A stretch of 64,000 nt of DNA from CAG-791 sp963591995 (GTDB lineage Bacteria; Bacillota; Clostridia; Lachnospirales; Lachnospiraceae), in assembly GCA_963591995.1 (NCBI GenBank), contig CAVAUJ010000002.1, forward strand, positions 1 through 64,000. The letters run 5' to 3'. The stretch's first letter is position 1; each line of letters opens with the position of its first letter. Below the pieces are notes generated by a model that saw only the letters and a list, made by a program, of their open reading frames with translations, searched no databases and was not told where the DNA came from. This document shows positions 1 through 9,692 of the stretch, one piece after another. Made by a program: the position numbers and the translations under genes.

Positions 1-10
1 TGCGTTTCCA

Positions 11-151
11 TCATAGTACAAATGCCCGGCAACTTGCAAATGCTGCCTGCCGGAAGCGCACGGCGTGAACATTACAGGTTACAGTGCCCTCGTGCACCGT
101 CTTTGTTACTCCATCTACCGTAAAATCAAAGGTCCCGGAAACAACATAGGT
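11..151 (-). pseudogene. Remnant of a cupin-domain protein (KdgF-like?)
   Basis: On the minus strand a 46-codon stretch is open between a TAA (152-154) and a TGA (11-13) and has no start codon or ribosome binding site. Its translation begins TYVVSGTFDFTVDGVTKTVH, which resembles the beta-strand pattern of small cupins such as the pectin-degradation protein KdgF. The upstream metal-binding HxH part and the usual C-terminal end are missing. It lies downstream of the GH127 gene, where a pectin-related cupin would fit. I infer a decayed gene or a deletion scar; the match is from memory of the family pattern only, so confidence is low. Confidence 0.35.
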
Positions 152-220
152 TTAGCTATGAAGGAATCGAAATTTATGATATGGCCGATTGGCTGCTACA
201 AGAATAAGCAGCACAACCGT

Positions 221-2194
221 TTATGCGTGCAAGCAAACGGGAAGCCAGACGCGCATCTCCCCGTATTCCCTGTTGTCCCAGGCATAATAGGGAATCATTC
301 GCAGCCGTTTTCTCGTCATTTTGTAATTCGTCAGGGGCTGATACAGTGCCTCGCGATCGTAACCGCTGCGGTCTATAACATACTCCCTGCCCTCCAACGC
401 CGTGATCGTTCGGCCTTCTATTTCCATCTGCACCGGCGTCATCGGCGTCCCGGGATCCAGATAAACATCATCCAGTGTCTGCATCTGTGCATCAACGCTC
501 TCGCAGCAATAAACCATGGGTCCGCGCTCCACCGCTGCCTGCCCTGTGTTTTCCTCTATCATGTTGTGGGCGACGGTGAAGCGGACCTTCATATCCAGCT
601 CCAGTGTTACATCCAGCTCCCTCACGCTCTCAAAGGACAGCTCCACGTAGCTGCCGCTCTCCTTTTCAGACAGTTTGCGGCTTTGTCTTTTCGCCGCTCC
701 CGCCGCCGTGATGCTCCCTTCCTTGGACCAGGCGGGGATCCGAAGCCTAAGGTGTACCGGCTGATCCTTCCGGATATCCTTTGCCTCGAAATGAATTCTG
801 CCGTCAAAGGGGTACTCCGTTTCCTGCACCAGGGTAAAGGAGGCGCCGTTTTCCAGCTCCACCACCGCCTCGTTTGCCCCGTACATGCCGGTCCAAATAC
901 TGTCCTTGGACAGCATATAGGCATATTCCGTAGACTGCGCAATGGTTCTTGCAAGATTCGGCGGGCAGCAATAGCTCAGGATATACTCGCTTCTTTTCAG
1001 TGGCCAGATCATCTTATAATCCAGCTTTTTGGTTCTGCGCAGCATGTTTTCATAAAAGAACCGCTTGCCGTCCAGACTTAGGGCCGCGAGATTGGTGTTC
1101 AGCATCATACGCTCGAGCACGTCAAAATATTCTGCCTTCGGATCCAGCTGGAACATCCGGTAAGCCCAGAACACCCCGCCCAGAGAGGCACAGGTTTCAT
1201 TGTATGCCGTAATGTTGGGCAACTGGTACTCGTAGCCGTATGCCTGATGCACAATCTGGTGCACGAAGAAATTGCCGTACGGCGATGCTCCGTTGTACAG
1301 TGCACCGCATCCGCCGGTAAGGTAAATTTTCTTGTCAACAAGGCTTTTCCAGACCTTGTCGAGTACGGCACGGTATTCTCCGTCCTTTTCCTCCAGACAA
1401 AGATCCGCCACCCCGGCATAGAGATAATTTGCCCTGACTGCATGGCCGATGATTTTGTCATGCTTTTTCAAAGGAATCCGGTCCTGATTGTCATCCAGAC
1501 CATTCTTTACGCTGTCACGCAGTGCAATGGCTCTTTTGGCAAGCGCAAGATACCTGTTGTCTCCCGTTGTACGGTACATTTCCACAAGCCCCATGTAATG
1601 CGACGGGCACACCGCTGTCTGAATCTCGCCGGTCCGTTCCGCTTCATCGTAAAGGTGCTCCAGATAATCCGCGGTTCTCGCCGCAATCTGCAGGAAATTG
1701 TCCCTTCCCGTGGCCCTTTTATGCACGCAGGCTGCCGTGAACATATGGCCGAAGTTATAGACCTCAAAATCATTGATGTCACCCATACGGGAAACACCGT
1801 TGCCACTGCGCTCTCCAATGATCTGTTTCGTAGAAAGATAACCGTCCGGCTGCTGTGCCCTTGCAATCAGGTCAATGTACTCCTCGATCTGCTGCTGCAG
1901 CTCCCTATTGTCCTTCTGATAGGCGGTGCAGACAGCGGCCTCCAGCCATTTATAGAAATCACCGTCGCCGAAGACCGTGCCGTCAAACTCCCCCTCTGCA
2001 TCCCCTGCGCAGATTTTAAAATTTTCCACCACGTGGCTGATGTCCTTGCTGTCAAACATATGCTGCAGCTGCGGCACCGTCGCATCTGCACAGGTATCAA
2101 AGCGCTCCTTCCACAAGCCTCCTGTCCATTTCACTTTCATTCCATCCAAGGGATATGCCTTGGCATAGGATGATTTTCGGGTATCTGTCAACAC
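221..2194 (-). CDS. GH127 beta-L-arabinofuranosidase-like protein
   Basis: A 657-residue protein of the DUF1680/GH127 type, which removes beta-L-arabinofuranosyl residues from arabinose-containing glycans. The family uses a zinc-bound cysteine nucleophile; the expected residues are visible as Glu333 and Cys335 in YNETCASLGG and the pair Cys409-Cys410 in YCCPPNLAR. An all-alpha barrel precedes C-terminal beta domains, and the length is normal for the family. There is no signal peptide, so it should act in the cytoplasm on imported oligosaccharides. The start is GTG at 2194, supported by AAGGAGG eight bases upstream. It is the last intact gene of the cluster, 77 bases behind the GH42 gene. GH127 and related families (GH142, GH146) share this fold, so the exact substrate is uncertain. 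Confidence 0.88.
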   Translation of the reverse strand: MLTDTRKSSYAKAYPLDGMKVKWTGGLWKERFDTCADATVPQLQHMFDSKDISHVVENFKICAGDAEGEFDGTVFGDGDFYKWLEAAVCTAYQKDNRELQQQIEEYIDLIARAQQPDGYLSTKQIIGERSGNGVSRMGDINDFEVYNFGHMFTAACVHKRATGRDNFLQIAARTADYLEHLYDEAERTGEIQTAVCPSHYMGLVEMYRTTGDNRYLALAKRAIALRDSVKNGLDDNQDRIPLKKHDKIIGHAVRANYLYAGVADLCLEEKDGEYRAVLDKVWKSLVDKKIYLTGGCGALYNGASPYGNFFVHQIVHQAYGYEYQLPNITAYNETCASLGGVFWAYRMFQLDPKAEYFDVLERMMLNTNLAALSLDGKRFFYENMLRRTKKLDYKMIWPLKRSEYILSYCCPPNLARTIAQSTEYAYMLSKDSIWTGMYGANEAVVELENGASFTLVQETEYPFDGRIHFEAKDIRKDQPVHLRLRIPAWSKEGSITAAGAAKRQSRKLSEKESGSYVELSFESVRELDVTLELDMKVRFTVAHNMIEENTGQAAVERGPMVYCCESVDAQMQTLDDVYLDPGTPMTPVQMEIEGRTITALEGREYVIDRSGYDREALYQPLTNYKMTRKRLRMIPYYAWDNREYGEMRVWLPVCLHA

Positions 2195-2271
2195 GGCTTT
2201 CTCCTCCTTGATGCGGTTTCATCCTACAGTCCCTTTGCCCTCATGGCATCTGCCAGTCTTTCCGTTTTCTC

Positions 2272-4284
2272 TTACTGTTCCCTTGCAAGCACCAGGACGT
2301 CCGATGCCGCAATCCTGATGGTGCCGGTGCAGCTCTCCTGATTCAGGAGATTGACGTACCGCCCCTCTCCAAGATCGACCTCACTCTCCTTCTGATCGTG
2401 ATTGATCACAAACCAGGTTTGGTCCCCGTTCTTTTCACGGGCTGTGATCTCCACCTCCCCACGAGAGGAGAAGACAGGCTCTATCGCATTTTCCGCAAGG
2501 ATGTCCCCCGTGAGGGCATCCAGATATTCCTGCCGGATTCTCGTTGCCAGATAATATCCTCTTCCTTTGCCAAAGCGGTTCACCGTCACGGCCGGCAGAT
2601 CCTTATAAAAGTCGCTGTCATACATCGCCACCGCTTCTGCTCCACTAAGCCGCACAAGGTCGCACAGGAATCCGCAGTCATAATGCCTCTCCGGTGCCGC
2701 AAGCGTGTGAATGCTGTTGTGCTCCTCGGGCCGCAGGGCATCCGTTTCCTCAACCCAAAGTCCCAATGCCTCTCGAAGCGGACCGGGGTAGGCCCCCAGC
2801 ACGCATCGGTCGTTTTCGTCCGCATAGCCGGTCATATAGGTTGCGATCAGCGTCCCACCGTTTTTTACAAAGCGCACAAGCCTCTCGCCCATGCCGGACT
2901 TTACCATGTACAGCATGGGAGCCACCAGAATCTTATAGTCATCCAGTTCCTGTTCCCCCATGACAAAATCCACAGGGATGTTCCTTCGGTAAAAGGTTTT
3001 GTAATAGGTATGAACCTCCTCCAAATAATTCAGATCGCAGGTCGGCCCGCTGCAGAGCTCCAGTGCCCACCAGTTCTCCCAGTTAAAGAGAATTCCAACC
3101 TTACTTTTCATCCTCCCGCAGATAAACCGATCCCCGAGACCTGCCAGCTCCCTTCCCAACTGGCTCATCTCCCGGAAAACCCGGGTATCATTCCGGCCAT
3201 TGTGTGTAATCAATGCTCCGTGAAGCTTTTCCTGTCCGCCTCTCGTCTGCCGCATCTGAAAATAGAGGCTGCTGTCAGAGCCGTGGGCCAGTCCCTGATA
3301 GGCGAGCCTTCGGACCTCTCCCGGCCTTTTCAGTTTATTGTAAGGCTGCCAGTTCTGCTGGTTGGGTGACTGCTCCATCACGTAATAGGATTCTCCGTTC
3401 TTAAGGCCTCGCATAATGTCATGCTTCATGGCCGGGAAGCTTCTCTCATCCGTTGGCCCGGGGTAATTGTCCCATCCTGCGCAGTCCATGACGGACACCA
3501 TTTTGTATTGGTTCAGCTTCTTGATGTACCCGGAAATGTTGGTGAAGACCGGCAGATGCGGCGTTGCTGCCTTCAGGATCCTCGCCTCGTTTTCGTAGCA
3601 TTCCATAGTAGAATCGGTCACAAAGCGCAGATAATCCAGCTGCACCGCAGGGCAGAAGCGATGATCGTCATTGCGTTCCGTTGGCAGCATGATTTCCTCA
3701 AAGCTGTACAGCGTTCTTCCCCAGAAAGCCGTGTGCCAGCGCTCATTCAGCTCCTGCAGAGACCCGTAGCGCTTCTGAACCCAGAGACGAAACTTTCTCT
3801 GGCAGCTGTCGCAATAGCAATAGGTTCCGTATTCGTTTGCCACATGCCACCCGATCAGGCCCGGCCTTTCTTTGTAGCGCGAGGCCATTGCCTGTGCAAC
3901 GGCTGCCGCCCGTTCCCTGTACTTCTCACTGTTGTAGCAGAAGAACACCCGCATTCCATGTGTTCTTTTCCTTCCTGCGATATCCACCGGAAGCACCTCA
4001 GGATACTGACGGGACAGCCACGCCGGCTGTGCGACGGTAGGCGTGGCCAGAAAATAGGACAGCCTGTTTTCATCCAGGATATCAAGAATCCTGTCCAACC
4101 ATTCAAAGCGGTAGCTCCCCTCCGACGGCTCCAGCTTTGCCCATGAGAAGACGGGCAAGGTCACGGTATTCACCCCCGCCTCATGAAAATACTCCATATC
4201 CTGACGAATGGTTGCCTCGTCCCATTGGTCAGGGTTATAGTCACCGCCGAACAGGATATACGGTCTGCTCTGTTCTTGTTGCAT
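2272..4284 (-). CDS. GH42 beta-galactosidase
   Basis: A GH42 (LacZ-unrelated) beta-galactosidase that removes terminal beta-galactose from oligosaccharides inside the cell. The TIM barrel opens with the family pattern FGGDYNPDQW. The acid/base is Glu151 in GWHVANEYG and the nucleophile is Glu304 in VMEQSP. Cys116 and the cluster Cys156/158/161 (CYCDSC) match the metal site seen in some GH42 enzymes. The trimerization domain follows and the length is typical. The start at 4284 has a GGGGGA site four bases upstream; an upstream ATG at 4314 would add ten unconserved residues. It follows the esterase gene closely and precedes GH127, so the three probably form one transcript acting on galactose- and arabinose-decorated side chains. 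Confidence 0.93.
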   Translation of the reverse strand: MQQEQSRPYILFGGDYNPDQWDEATIRQDMEYFHEAGVNTVTLPVFSWAKLEPSEGSYRFEWLDRILDILDENRLSYFLATPTVAQPAWLSRQYPEVLPVDIAGRKRTHGMRVFFCYNSEKYRERAAAVAQAMASRYKERPGLIGWHVANEYGTYCYCDSCQRKFRLWVQKRYGSLQELNERWHTAFWGRTLYSFEEIMLPTERNDDHRFCPAVQLDYLRFVTDSTMECYENEARILKAATPHLPVFTNISGYIKKLNQYKMVSVMDCAGWDNYPGPTDERSFPAMKHDIMRGLKNGESYYVMEQSPNQQNWQPYNKLKRPGEVRRLAYQGLAHGSDSSLYFQMRQTRGGQEKLHGALITHNGRNDTRVFREMSQLGRELAGLGDRFICGRMKSKVGILFNWENWWALELCSGPTCDLNYLEEVHTYYKTFYRRNIPVDFVMGEQELDDYKILVAPMLYMVKSGMGERLVRFVKNGGTLIATYMTGYADENDRCVLGAYPGPLREALGLWVEETDALRPEEHNSIHTLAAPERHYDCGFLCDLVRLSGAEAVAMYDSDFYKDLPAVTVNRFGKGRGYYLATRIRQEYLDALTGDILAENAIEPVFSSRGEVEITAREKNGDQTWFVINHDQKESEVDLGEGRYVNLLNQESCTGTIRIAASDVLVLAREQ

Positions 4285-4335
4285 GCGTCCCCCTTGCACT
4301 CTACCCTCTGTCATTCCTTTTCCGTTCCCTTGTGT

Positions 4336-5781
4336 CTACAGATCCAGCTGTCTTCTGTAGAAGGAAACCAACGGCATATAGGTTGCCTCATCCACCGGCG
4401 GATACCTTACAGGATTAGCCTGCCAGGCAAAGGAAAGCTCGGCCTTCCCCTCCGGTTTTCTTGCCAGCTCCAGGTAGAGAATATTCTTGTTGTTGCGATT
4501 GCCCCGGATGTGCAGGATCTCCACCTCACCCCCTTCGTCTGTCAGGGTAAAGCCGCTGTCCTGTCCCAAGGCGGAATAGACAATAAAGCAGTTCTTTACA
4601 TGTCCGCAGATCAGTCTTAGCCAGATGCCGGTGCCTTCCAGCTGGCACTCCTTCTGCATCTTCGGCGTTGCCAGGTCCACTGCACATACCTCCGGCGGCT
4701 GATATTCATCCCCGCCGTTTAAAACCTCTTTGCACTGCATGGCCAGCTTTTCCCCCAATGCCACATTCGCCGGCGCCGTATTGTGGATCCCGTCGCAAAG
4801 GGCAAGATTGGAGGTGGTGATAAGATAAACCTTCGGAATCTCCTTTGCCGCCCGGCGCTGTGCCTCCCGCACCATTCCCCAGTATTCGTCATAGAGTCCG
4901 TTGATCTGACGGTTGAGCTGCATGGTAAAAAACGGAATCTCATAGCCAAGCTCTCGGCGGACCGCCTCCGTATACTCTCTGAAATGCTCCAGATAGTGCT
5001 CCGCTGCGCCGGGCAAGGTATCCGAGCAGCCCTGATACCACAAAACCCCCGCATAGTTTCCCCCGGTCCGGTGAATCCTGTCGAGCATATTGCAATACAG
5101 ATCCCCGTTCGGCGGCATCCACTGTGACATGGAAGAGCCTCCAAGAGCGGTCTGAATCAGTCCCACCGGCATCCCCGTCAGCTGCGCATAGCGCTTCCCG
5201 AAGGACAGATACGGCGAAACACCGGACACACCCATCTCCTCATTGGGGAGTGATCCCGCCTCCGTGCTCTCATTCATCGGATGGCTGGCGATGTCCCATC
5301 TGCCGCGGTTTCGGAACAGATGCACGTCCATGCTGGGCGGATCCATACAGAAATCCCGGCTGTAGCCCGCCGAATTTGACTGTCCCGCAATGATAAAAAG
5401 GTTTCCCACACCGATGTGCAGCACACAGTCGCCGCGATGCAGCCACACCAGATCCGGTGTCGTGCTCTTGGTTTCCAGACTCGTATCAATTCGGTACGGA
5501 CCGCCTGCAGGGATCTCCAGCGTCGTCTCAAAGCTGCCTGTAACGCTCTCGTCAGGAACGCCCCTGTCACAGCGGTATTCTTTCGCAGCGGTCCAGGGAA
5601 CCACCGTCATGTTGTCATCCTCACGCATCACACGGACGATGGGTGTCACCCTCTCCACGCCGACATCCAGCGCCGCCGGATGCACCTGAAAGGTTCCCTT
5701 CAGTGTTACCTTCGCTTTTCCCTCCTTTTGCTGCAGCACCTCCCAGTCGCCGGGCGCCTCTGTCAACGTGATTCCGTGCAT
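4336..5781 (-). CDS. Sialate O-acetylesterase-like carbohydrate esterase (SASA/SGNH)
   Basis: A 481-residue protein of the SASA (DUF303) SGNH-hydrolase family, whose members remove acetyl groups from sugars such as sialic acid or plant glycans. The catalytic serine block is GQSNS (Ser135) and the C-terminal pair is Asp330 and His333 in CDGIHNTA. A beta-sandwich of about 120 residues precedes the SGNH domain. The block usually written WYQGES reads WYQGCSD here, with Cys252 where Glu is common. No signal peptide is visible. GGAGGA lies seven bases before the ATG. A small hairpin (5811-5827) sits in the leader between this gene and the upstream terminator. With GH42 and GH127 behind it, deacetylation of an imported galacturonan- or galactan-type oligosaccharide is a reasonable guess. 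Confidence 0.82.
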   Translation of the reverse strand: MHGITLTEAPGDWEVLQQKEGKAKVTLKGTFQVHPAALDVGVERVTPIVRVMREDDNMTVVPWTAAKEYRCDRGVPDESVTGSFETTLEIPAGGPYRIDTSLETKSTTPDLVWLHRGDCVLHIGVGNLFIIAGQSNSAGYSRDFCMDPPSMDVHLFRNRGRWDIASHPMNESTEAGSLPNEEMGVSGVSPYLSFGKRYAQLTGMPVGLIQTALGGSSMSQWMPPNGDLYCNMLDRIHRTGGNYAGVLWYQGCSDTLPGAAEHYLEHFREYTEAVRRELGYEIPFFTMQLNRQINGLYDEYWGMVREAQRRAAKEIPKVYLITTSNLALCDGIHNTAPANVALGEKLAMQCKEVLNGGDEYQPPEVCAVDLATPKMQKECQLEGTGIWLRLICGHVKNCFIVYSALGQDSGFTLTDEGGEVEILHIRGNRNNKNILYLELARKPEGKAELSFAWQANPVRYPPVDEATYMPLVSFYRRQLDL

Positions 5782-5877
5782 TACACCATCCTCCGAATAA
5801 TCGAGTAGGAGGCGGTGACTAACCGCCGTCCTCTCTCAACACACAAGCGCCGCCGTACAGGACCGGCCGGTGACGTC

Positions 5878-5913
5878 AAAAGCTCCAACTATGATCGTAT
5901 AGTCGGAGCTTTT
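5878..5913 (-). terminator. Intrinsic terminator after the lipoprotein gene
   Basis: A 15-bp stem (5878-5892 with 5899-5913) encloses a six-base loop. The only non-Watson-Crick position is an A:C mismatch on plus but a G:U pair in the minus-strand RNA, which supports minus orientation. The stem ends in four U. It separates the lipoprotein gene from the esterase-GH42-GH127 genes, which must be reached by read-through or by a further promoter. Confidence 0.8.
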
Positions 5914-5963
5914 GGTCTGGTATGTTCAATACCTAAGATACAATATGGCTATTTGTTGTCTTG

Positions 5964-7562
5964 TCATTCTTGCTCTGCCAAAAACTCTCCCAGCTGTCTC
6001 TTGGCTTCCTCGATGATCGTCTCAAGACCTGCAGCCTCTGCTTGCTTGTTGAACTCGGCCAGCGTCGCCTCGACATCGTCGACAAGGCCAAGATCCAGGA
6101 GCGGCGCGTACTGTGTATACACACTCTGCAGATTTGCCAGTTCCGTAGTAACGTTTGAATCATCAAAGGTGAAGGCTGCAAGAGGTCCCTCCAGACCCTT
6201 TTCTGTCCAGATGTTGCCGATTTCCACCTGATCCGGGAAGGTATCGGAACGGGTCAGATTGTACTTCTGATTCTTAAGTCCCCAGGAAAGACCGCCGCCG
6301 AAGGGATACTTCTCAAGATCAGGACCGGCGGACCACAGTCCGTCGCCGTCATTGATATAGTGAGTTCCTTCTATTCCGTGCCGGGCGAGCAAGTAAAGAT
6401 CCTCATCAAATTTCAGAAGATCCAGTGCCATGAAGGCGCGCTCCTGATGCTCGGAGGCCGCAAGGACGGCGTATCCGTCATTGAGGTAGGTCCCGTAATA
6501 TACGTTGGCGTCCGGTGTCAGATCATACACCTCGGGCTTCCACTCCGGATGACTCTCCAGAATCTGGGAGGCAACATTGCCCACCGTGCCAAGGTTCTGG
6601 CTATAGGATGCACTCGTTCCGTTGATGAAGGCATCCTTCACGTCAGTGGAGTTTGCAATGGCACTCTTTGACCAGAAGCCCTGATCTGCCCATTCCTTCA
6701 TTTCCTTGGCATACTCAAGATACTCGTCGCTGCCGTAAATCCAGAAAACATCATCAGCGTTGAGCTTATCAGCATACCGGAAAGCAAGGTAGTTACGGAC
6801 ACTTCCCTCTACCACAAGGAAATTGTTGTTCTGTGTCAGGAAGATGGCCTTGGACATGTTGTTGTTCTGGGATGCATCATAGGCAAAGGTGACCCCGGAA
6901 TCCGGATCCGCTGCCACAGCTGCATAGTACTCCCCAAGATCGTCAATGCTCTCGAGCCGGTCCAGTCCGTACTTTTCGCGCAGATCTCCGCGGATCAGCA
7001 TGGCATACGCATCAACGTTTGCCATGTTGCAGGGTATAAAGTAAATCTTGCCGTCAAGCTTGGCTTGTCCCCAGGATGCCTCAGATTGATATTCCTTGTG
7101 TAGCGGCATATAATCCGAAATCACCTGATCCGTCACCTCGGCAAAGGCTCCCTTATTGGCCTCCTGCTGATAGAATGCCCAGGTCGAGGTGTAAATCAGA
7201 TCGACCTGCTCTCCGCCCGTGATGGTCAGCGAATACATGGTCGAATAATCACTGAGCGACATATTCTTCAGAACGATGGTCGCATTGATCTTTTCCTTCA
7301 GAATCTCGTTCATCTTCTCCAGGACAAGATCCTGGTCGGCCGGCGCATCCCCCAGATAATACAGCACCAGCTCCACCTCTTCCGAGACATCTACGCCGTT
7401 GTAGGTCATGCCGCCCTCTTTCTCGGCTGACTCCTCCGCATTCTCGGAAACAGCCGAGCCGCCGGATGACGCACCGTCAGAAGATGCCTTCTGGCCGCAG
7501 CCGGATAAGGCTGCCAGCGAAAGCGCTGCCGCCAACGTTAACGATAGTAATCTTTTCTTCAT
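5964..7562 (-). CDS. Sugar ABC transporter substrate-binding lipoprotein (LplA type)
   Basis: A 532-residue extracellular solute-binding protein. The N-terminus is MKKRLL, a hydrophobic segment, then the lipobox LAALSGC with cysteine about residue 22, followed by a Ser/Gly/Glu-rich tether. It should be anchored outside the membrane and deliver oligosaccharide to the permeases encoded upstream. Size and N-terminus fit the large LplA-type binding proteins that pair with LplB/LplC permeases. The start has AAAGGGGG seven bases upstream. Unlike the other three importers in this window, the binding-protein gene comes last, after both permease genes, and is closed by a strong terminator. The ligand cannot be read from sequence; the adjacent rhamnosidase/galactosidase/arabinofuranosidase genes suggest a pectin side-chain oligosaccharide. 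Confidence 0.9.
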   Translation of the reverse strand: MKKRLLSLTLAAALSLAALSGCGQKASSDGASSGGSAVSENAEESAEKEGGMTYNGVDVSEEVELVLYYLGDAPADQDLVLEKMNEILKEKINATIVLKNMSLSDYSTMYSLTITGGEQVDLIYTSTWAFYQQEANKGAFAEVTDQVISDYMPLHKEYQSEASWGQAKLDGKIYFIPCNMANVDAYAMLIRGDLREKYGLDRLESIDDLGEYYAAVAADPDSGVTFAYDASQNNNMSKAIFLTQNNNFLVVEGSVRNYLAFRYADKLNADDVFWIYGSDEYLEYAKEMKEWADQGFWSKSAIANSTDVKDAFINGTSASYSQNLGTVGNVASQILESHPEWKPEVYDLTPDANVYYGTYLNDGYAVLAASEHQERAFMALDLLKFDEDLYLLARHGIEGTHYINDGDGLWSAGPDLEKYPFGGGLSWGLKNQKYNLTRSDTFPDQVEIGNIWTEKGLEGPLAAFTFDDSNVTTELANLQSVYTQYAPLLDLGLVDDVEATLAEFNKQAEAAGLETIIEEAKRQLGEFLAEQE

Positions 7563-7690
7563 GTTGAATCCCCCTTTGTTGTTTGGTATCTGTTCAGCAC
7601 CTACGTGCCGAATACCCCTCTTTCATTCTTGCAGCGGTACGAGAGGCAGGAAGGAAATCTTTTTGTCCTGCTTCCACCCCCGCAGAGCTA

Positions 7691-8617
7691 TTACCCCTTG
7701 ACAGCCCCCAACGTCAGTCCCTTTACAAAGTAGCGCTGAACGAAGGGATACAGCAGGATAATCGGGCCTGTTACTACTACGGTCAACGCCATTTTCATCG
7801 ATTCGATCGGCACCGTATCAATCACCATGCCGGATTCGGCTGCGATCTCCCGCAATGCCTTGGCGTCATTGATCAGCTTGTACAGAAGATACTGCAGGCT
7901 GTACATATTCTTATTGGTGATAAACAGCATGGAATGATACCAGTCGTTCCAGTAGCCAAGGGCCGTAAACAGGCCGATGGTTGCAAGAAGCGGCTTGGAC
8001 AAGGGCCAGATCAGCTTCATGAAAATACCGAAATCCCCCGCCCCGTCGATCTTGGCCGATTCCACCATTTCAAAAGGAATCCCCGCCATAAAGCCCTTGA
8101 CCAGAAGGATATTCCACACCGAAACCACTCCCGGAAGGATTAAGGCCCAGATGGTGTCCTTCATGTGCAGATACTTCACGCACAGGATGTACCACGGCAT
8201 CAGACCTCCGCTGAACAGGGTCGTGAAGAAGTAATAAAAGGAAATCTGATTCCTCCATCTGAAATCCTTGCGCTGCAGCACATAGCCGGCCATCATGCTG
8301 AAGAACACATTCAACGCCGTTCCCACCACCGTGACAAAGATCGTTACGCCATAGGCGCGAATGATGGACATCGGACTTTCAAAAATCGTTTTGTAGCTTT
8401 CAAAGGACCATTCTCTTGGCCAGATGCTGTAGCCGTTTCGAATGATGTCAGCCTCCGAGGTAAAGGAGGAGCCGATCACAATGAGAAAGGGAATCAGGCA
8501 AAGAACAGCAAAGAGAATGACGAGGGTATCGCCCACGACCTTGAACAGCAGGACATCAGGCGAGCTGTGATGATGCCGTCTCCTTTCCGGCCCTTTCGTT
8601 TTGTCTTGTATTTTCAT
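7691..8617 (-). CDS. Carbohydrate ABC transporter permease (LplC/YtcP type)
   Basis: A 308-residue inner-membrane permease with about six hydrophobic segments, the first at residues 26-50. The EAA loop that contacts the ATPase is recognizable in ESAKIDGAGDFGIFMKL. The C-terminus RYFVKGLTLGAVKG is typical of MalG/LplC-type permeases. It pairs with the LplB-type permease encoded 71 bases upstream and with the lipoprotein downstream. No ATP-binding subunit is encoded nearby. Confidence 0.92.
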   Translation of the reverse strand: MKIQDKTKGPERRRHHHSSPDVLLFKVVGDTLVILFAVLCLIPFLIVIGSSFTSEADIIRNGYSIWPREWSFESYKTIFESPMSIIRAYGVTIFVTVVGTALNVFFSMMAGYVLQRKDFRWRNQISFYYFFTTLFSGGLMPWYILCVKYLHMKDTIWALILPGVVSVWNILLVKGFMAGIPFEMVESAKIDGAGDFGIFMKLIWPLSKPLLATIGLFTALGYWNDWYHSMLFITNKNMYSLQYLLYKLINDAKALREIAAESGMVIDTVPIESMKMALTVVVTGPIILLYPFVQRYFVKGLTLGAVKG

Positions 8618-8688
8618 GATATACTCCCGTTACTTTCCGTAAATCTGCAGTCGCTTTTCCCTACCATACCTTCTGCTGCCCGCCCCTG

Positions 8689-9609
8689 TCAGAACAGCGA
8701 ATAGCTTTCCTCTACGCGCTTTACGCACCAGTTGGCGATAATGATCGTGACAAAGCACAGCACCGACTGATAAAAGCCGATGGCAACGGTCTGTCCTACA
8801 TCCGTAGCGGAAATCGTCATGCGAAAAACATAGGTATCGATGACATCCGTCATATCGAACAGGGCGCCGTTTTGTCCGACCAGTTGGTAAAACAGATCAA
8901 GACTCCCCCGAAAGACCTTGCCGAGAGCAAGAAGCATCAAGGTAATGATGGTCGGAACAATTCCGGGAACCGTGATGTACCGTATCCTTTGAAAGATATT
9001 CGCCCCGTCGATCGCCGCCGCCTCATGCAATGAAGGATCCACGCTCAGAATTGCCGCCATATACACCACCATGCCGTAGCCGACTCCCTTCCATGCGTTG
9101 AAGGCGGTGATGATGAACGGCCACCAGCCGGATTCCCCGTAAAAATTCACAGACTCAAGACCCAGCAAATTCAGAAGACTGTTGATGGTGCCCGTTTCAT
9201 AAGACAAAAGGCTGTAGGCAATGGAGCCGACAATGACCCAGGAAATGAAATAGGGCAGGAAAATCACCGACTGAAGAAGCTTTTTCAGCTTCATGCTGAA
9301 CATTTCACTTAAAATAATCGCAAAGGCAATCTGCAGAACGTTATTGATGAAAATGAATGCAATGTTGTACAGCGCCGTATTTCTTGTCACGCCCCAGGCC
9401 TTCCCGGACTGGAAGAAAAATTCAAAATTCTTCAGGCCTACAAAGGGGCTTCCGAAAATTCCATCGCTGTAATTAAATCTCTTGAATGCCAGCAAAAGGC
9501 CGCCGATCGGAATATAGGAAAAAACAAACAGCAGCAGTGCCGACGGCAACAGCATCAGCAGCAGTGTCCTGTACCGCTTCAGATAAAACCAGAATCCGTG
9601 CTTTTTCAT
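8689..9609 (-). CDS. Sugar ABC transporter permease (LplB type)
   Basis: A 306-residue permease (MalF/LplB family) with hydrophobic segments from about residue 15. The EAA loop reads HEAAAIDGANIFQRIRYI. I place the start at ATG 9609 (MKKHGFWF) because AAGGAG lies six bases upstream. The open frame continues to 9795, but that extension runs through the terminator hairpin at 9693-9745, so a start there is unlikely. It is the first gene of the importer unit and lies downstream of the histidine kinase gene. LplB-type permeases commonly have a short charged N-terminus like this one. Confidence 0.92.
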   Translation of the reverse strand: MKKHGFWFYLKRYRTLLLMLLPSALLLFVFSYIPIGGLLLAFKRFNYSDGIFGSPFVGLKNFEFFFQSGKAWGVTRNTALYNIAFIFINNVLQIAFAIILSEMFSMKLKKLLQSVIFLPYFISWVIVGSIAYSLLSYETGTINSLLNLLGLESVNFYGESGWWPFIITAFNAWKGVGYGMVVYMAAILSVDPSLHEAAAIDGANIFQRIRYITVPGIVPTIITLMLLALGKVFRGSLDLFYQLVGQNGALFDMTDVIDTYVFRMTISATDVGQTVAIGFYQSVLCFVTIIIANWCVKRVEESYSLF

Positions 9610-9692
9610 TGACCGCTCCTTCTTTTCCGCAGATGCTCCGTCCGCGGACCCATGTTCTATATTGTTTATATTAGCCATAAAATACGCACTAA

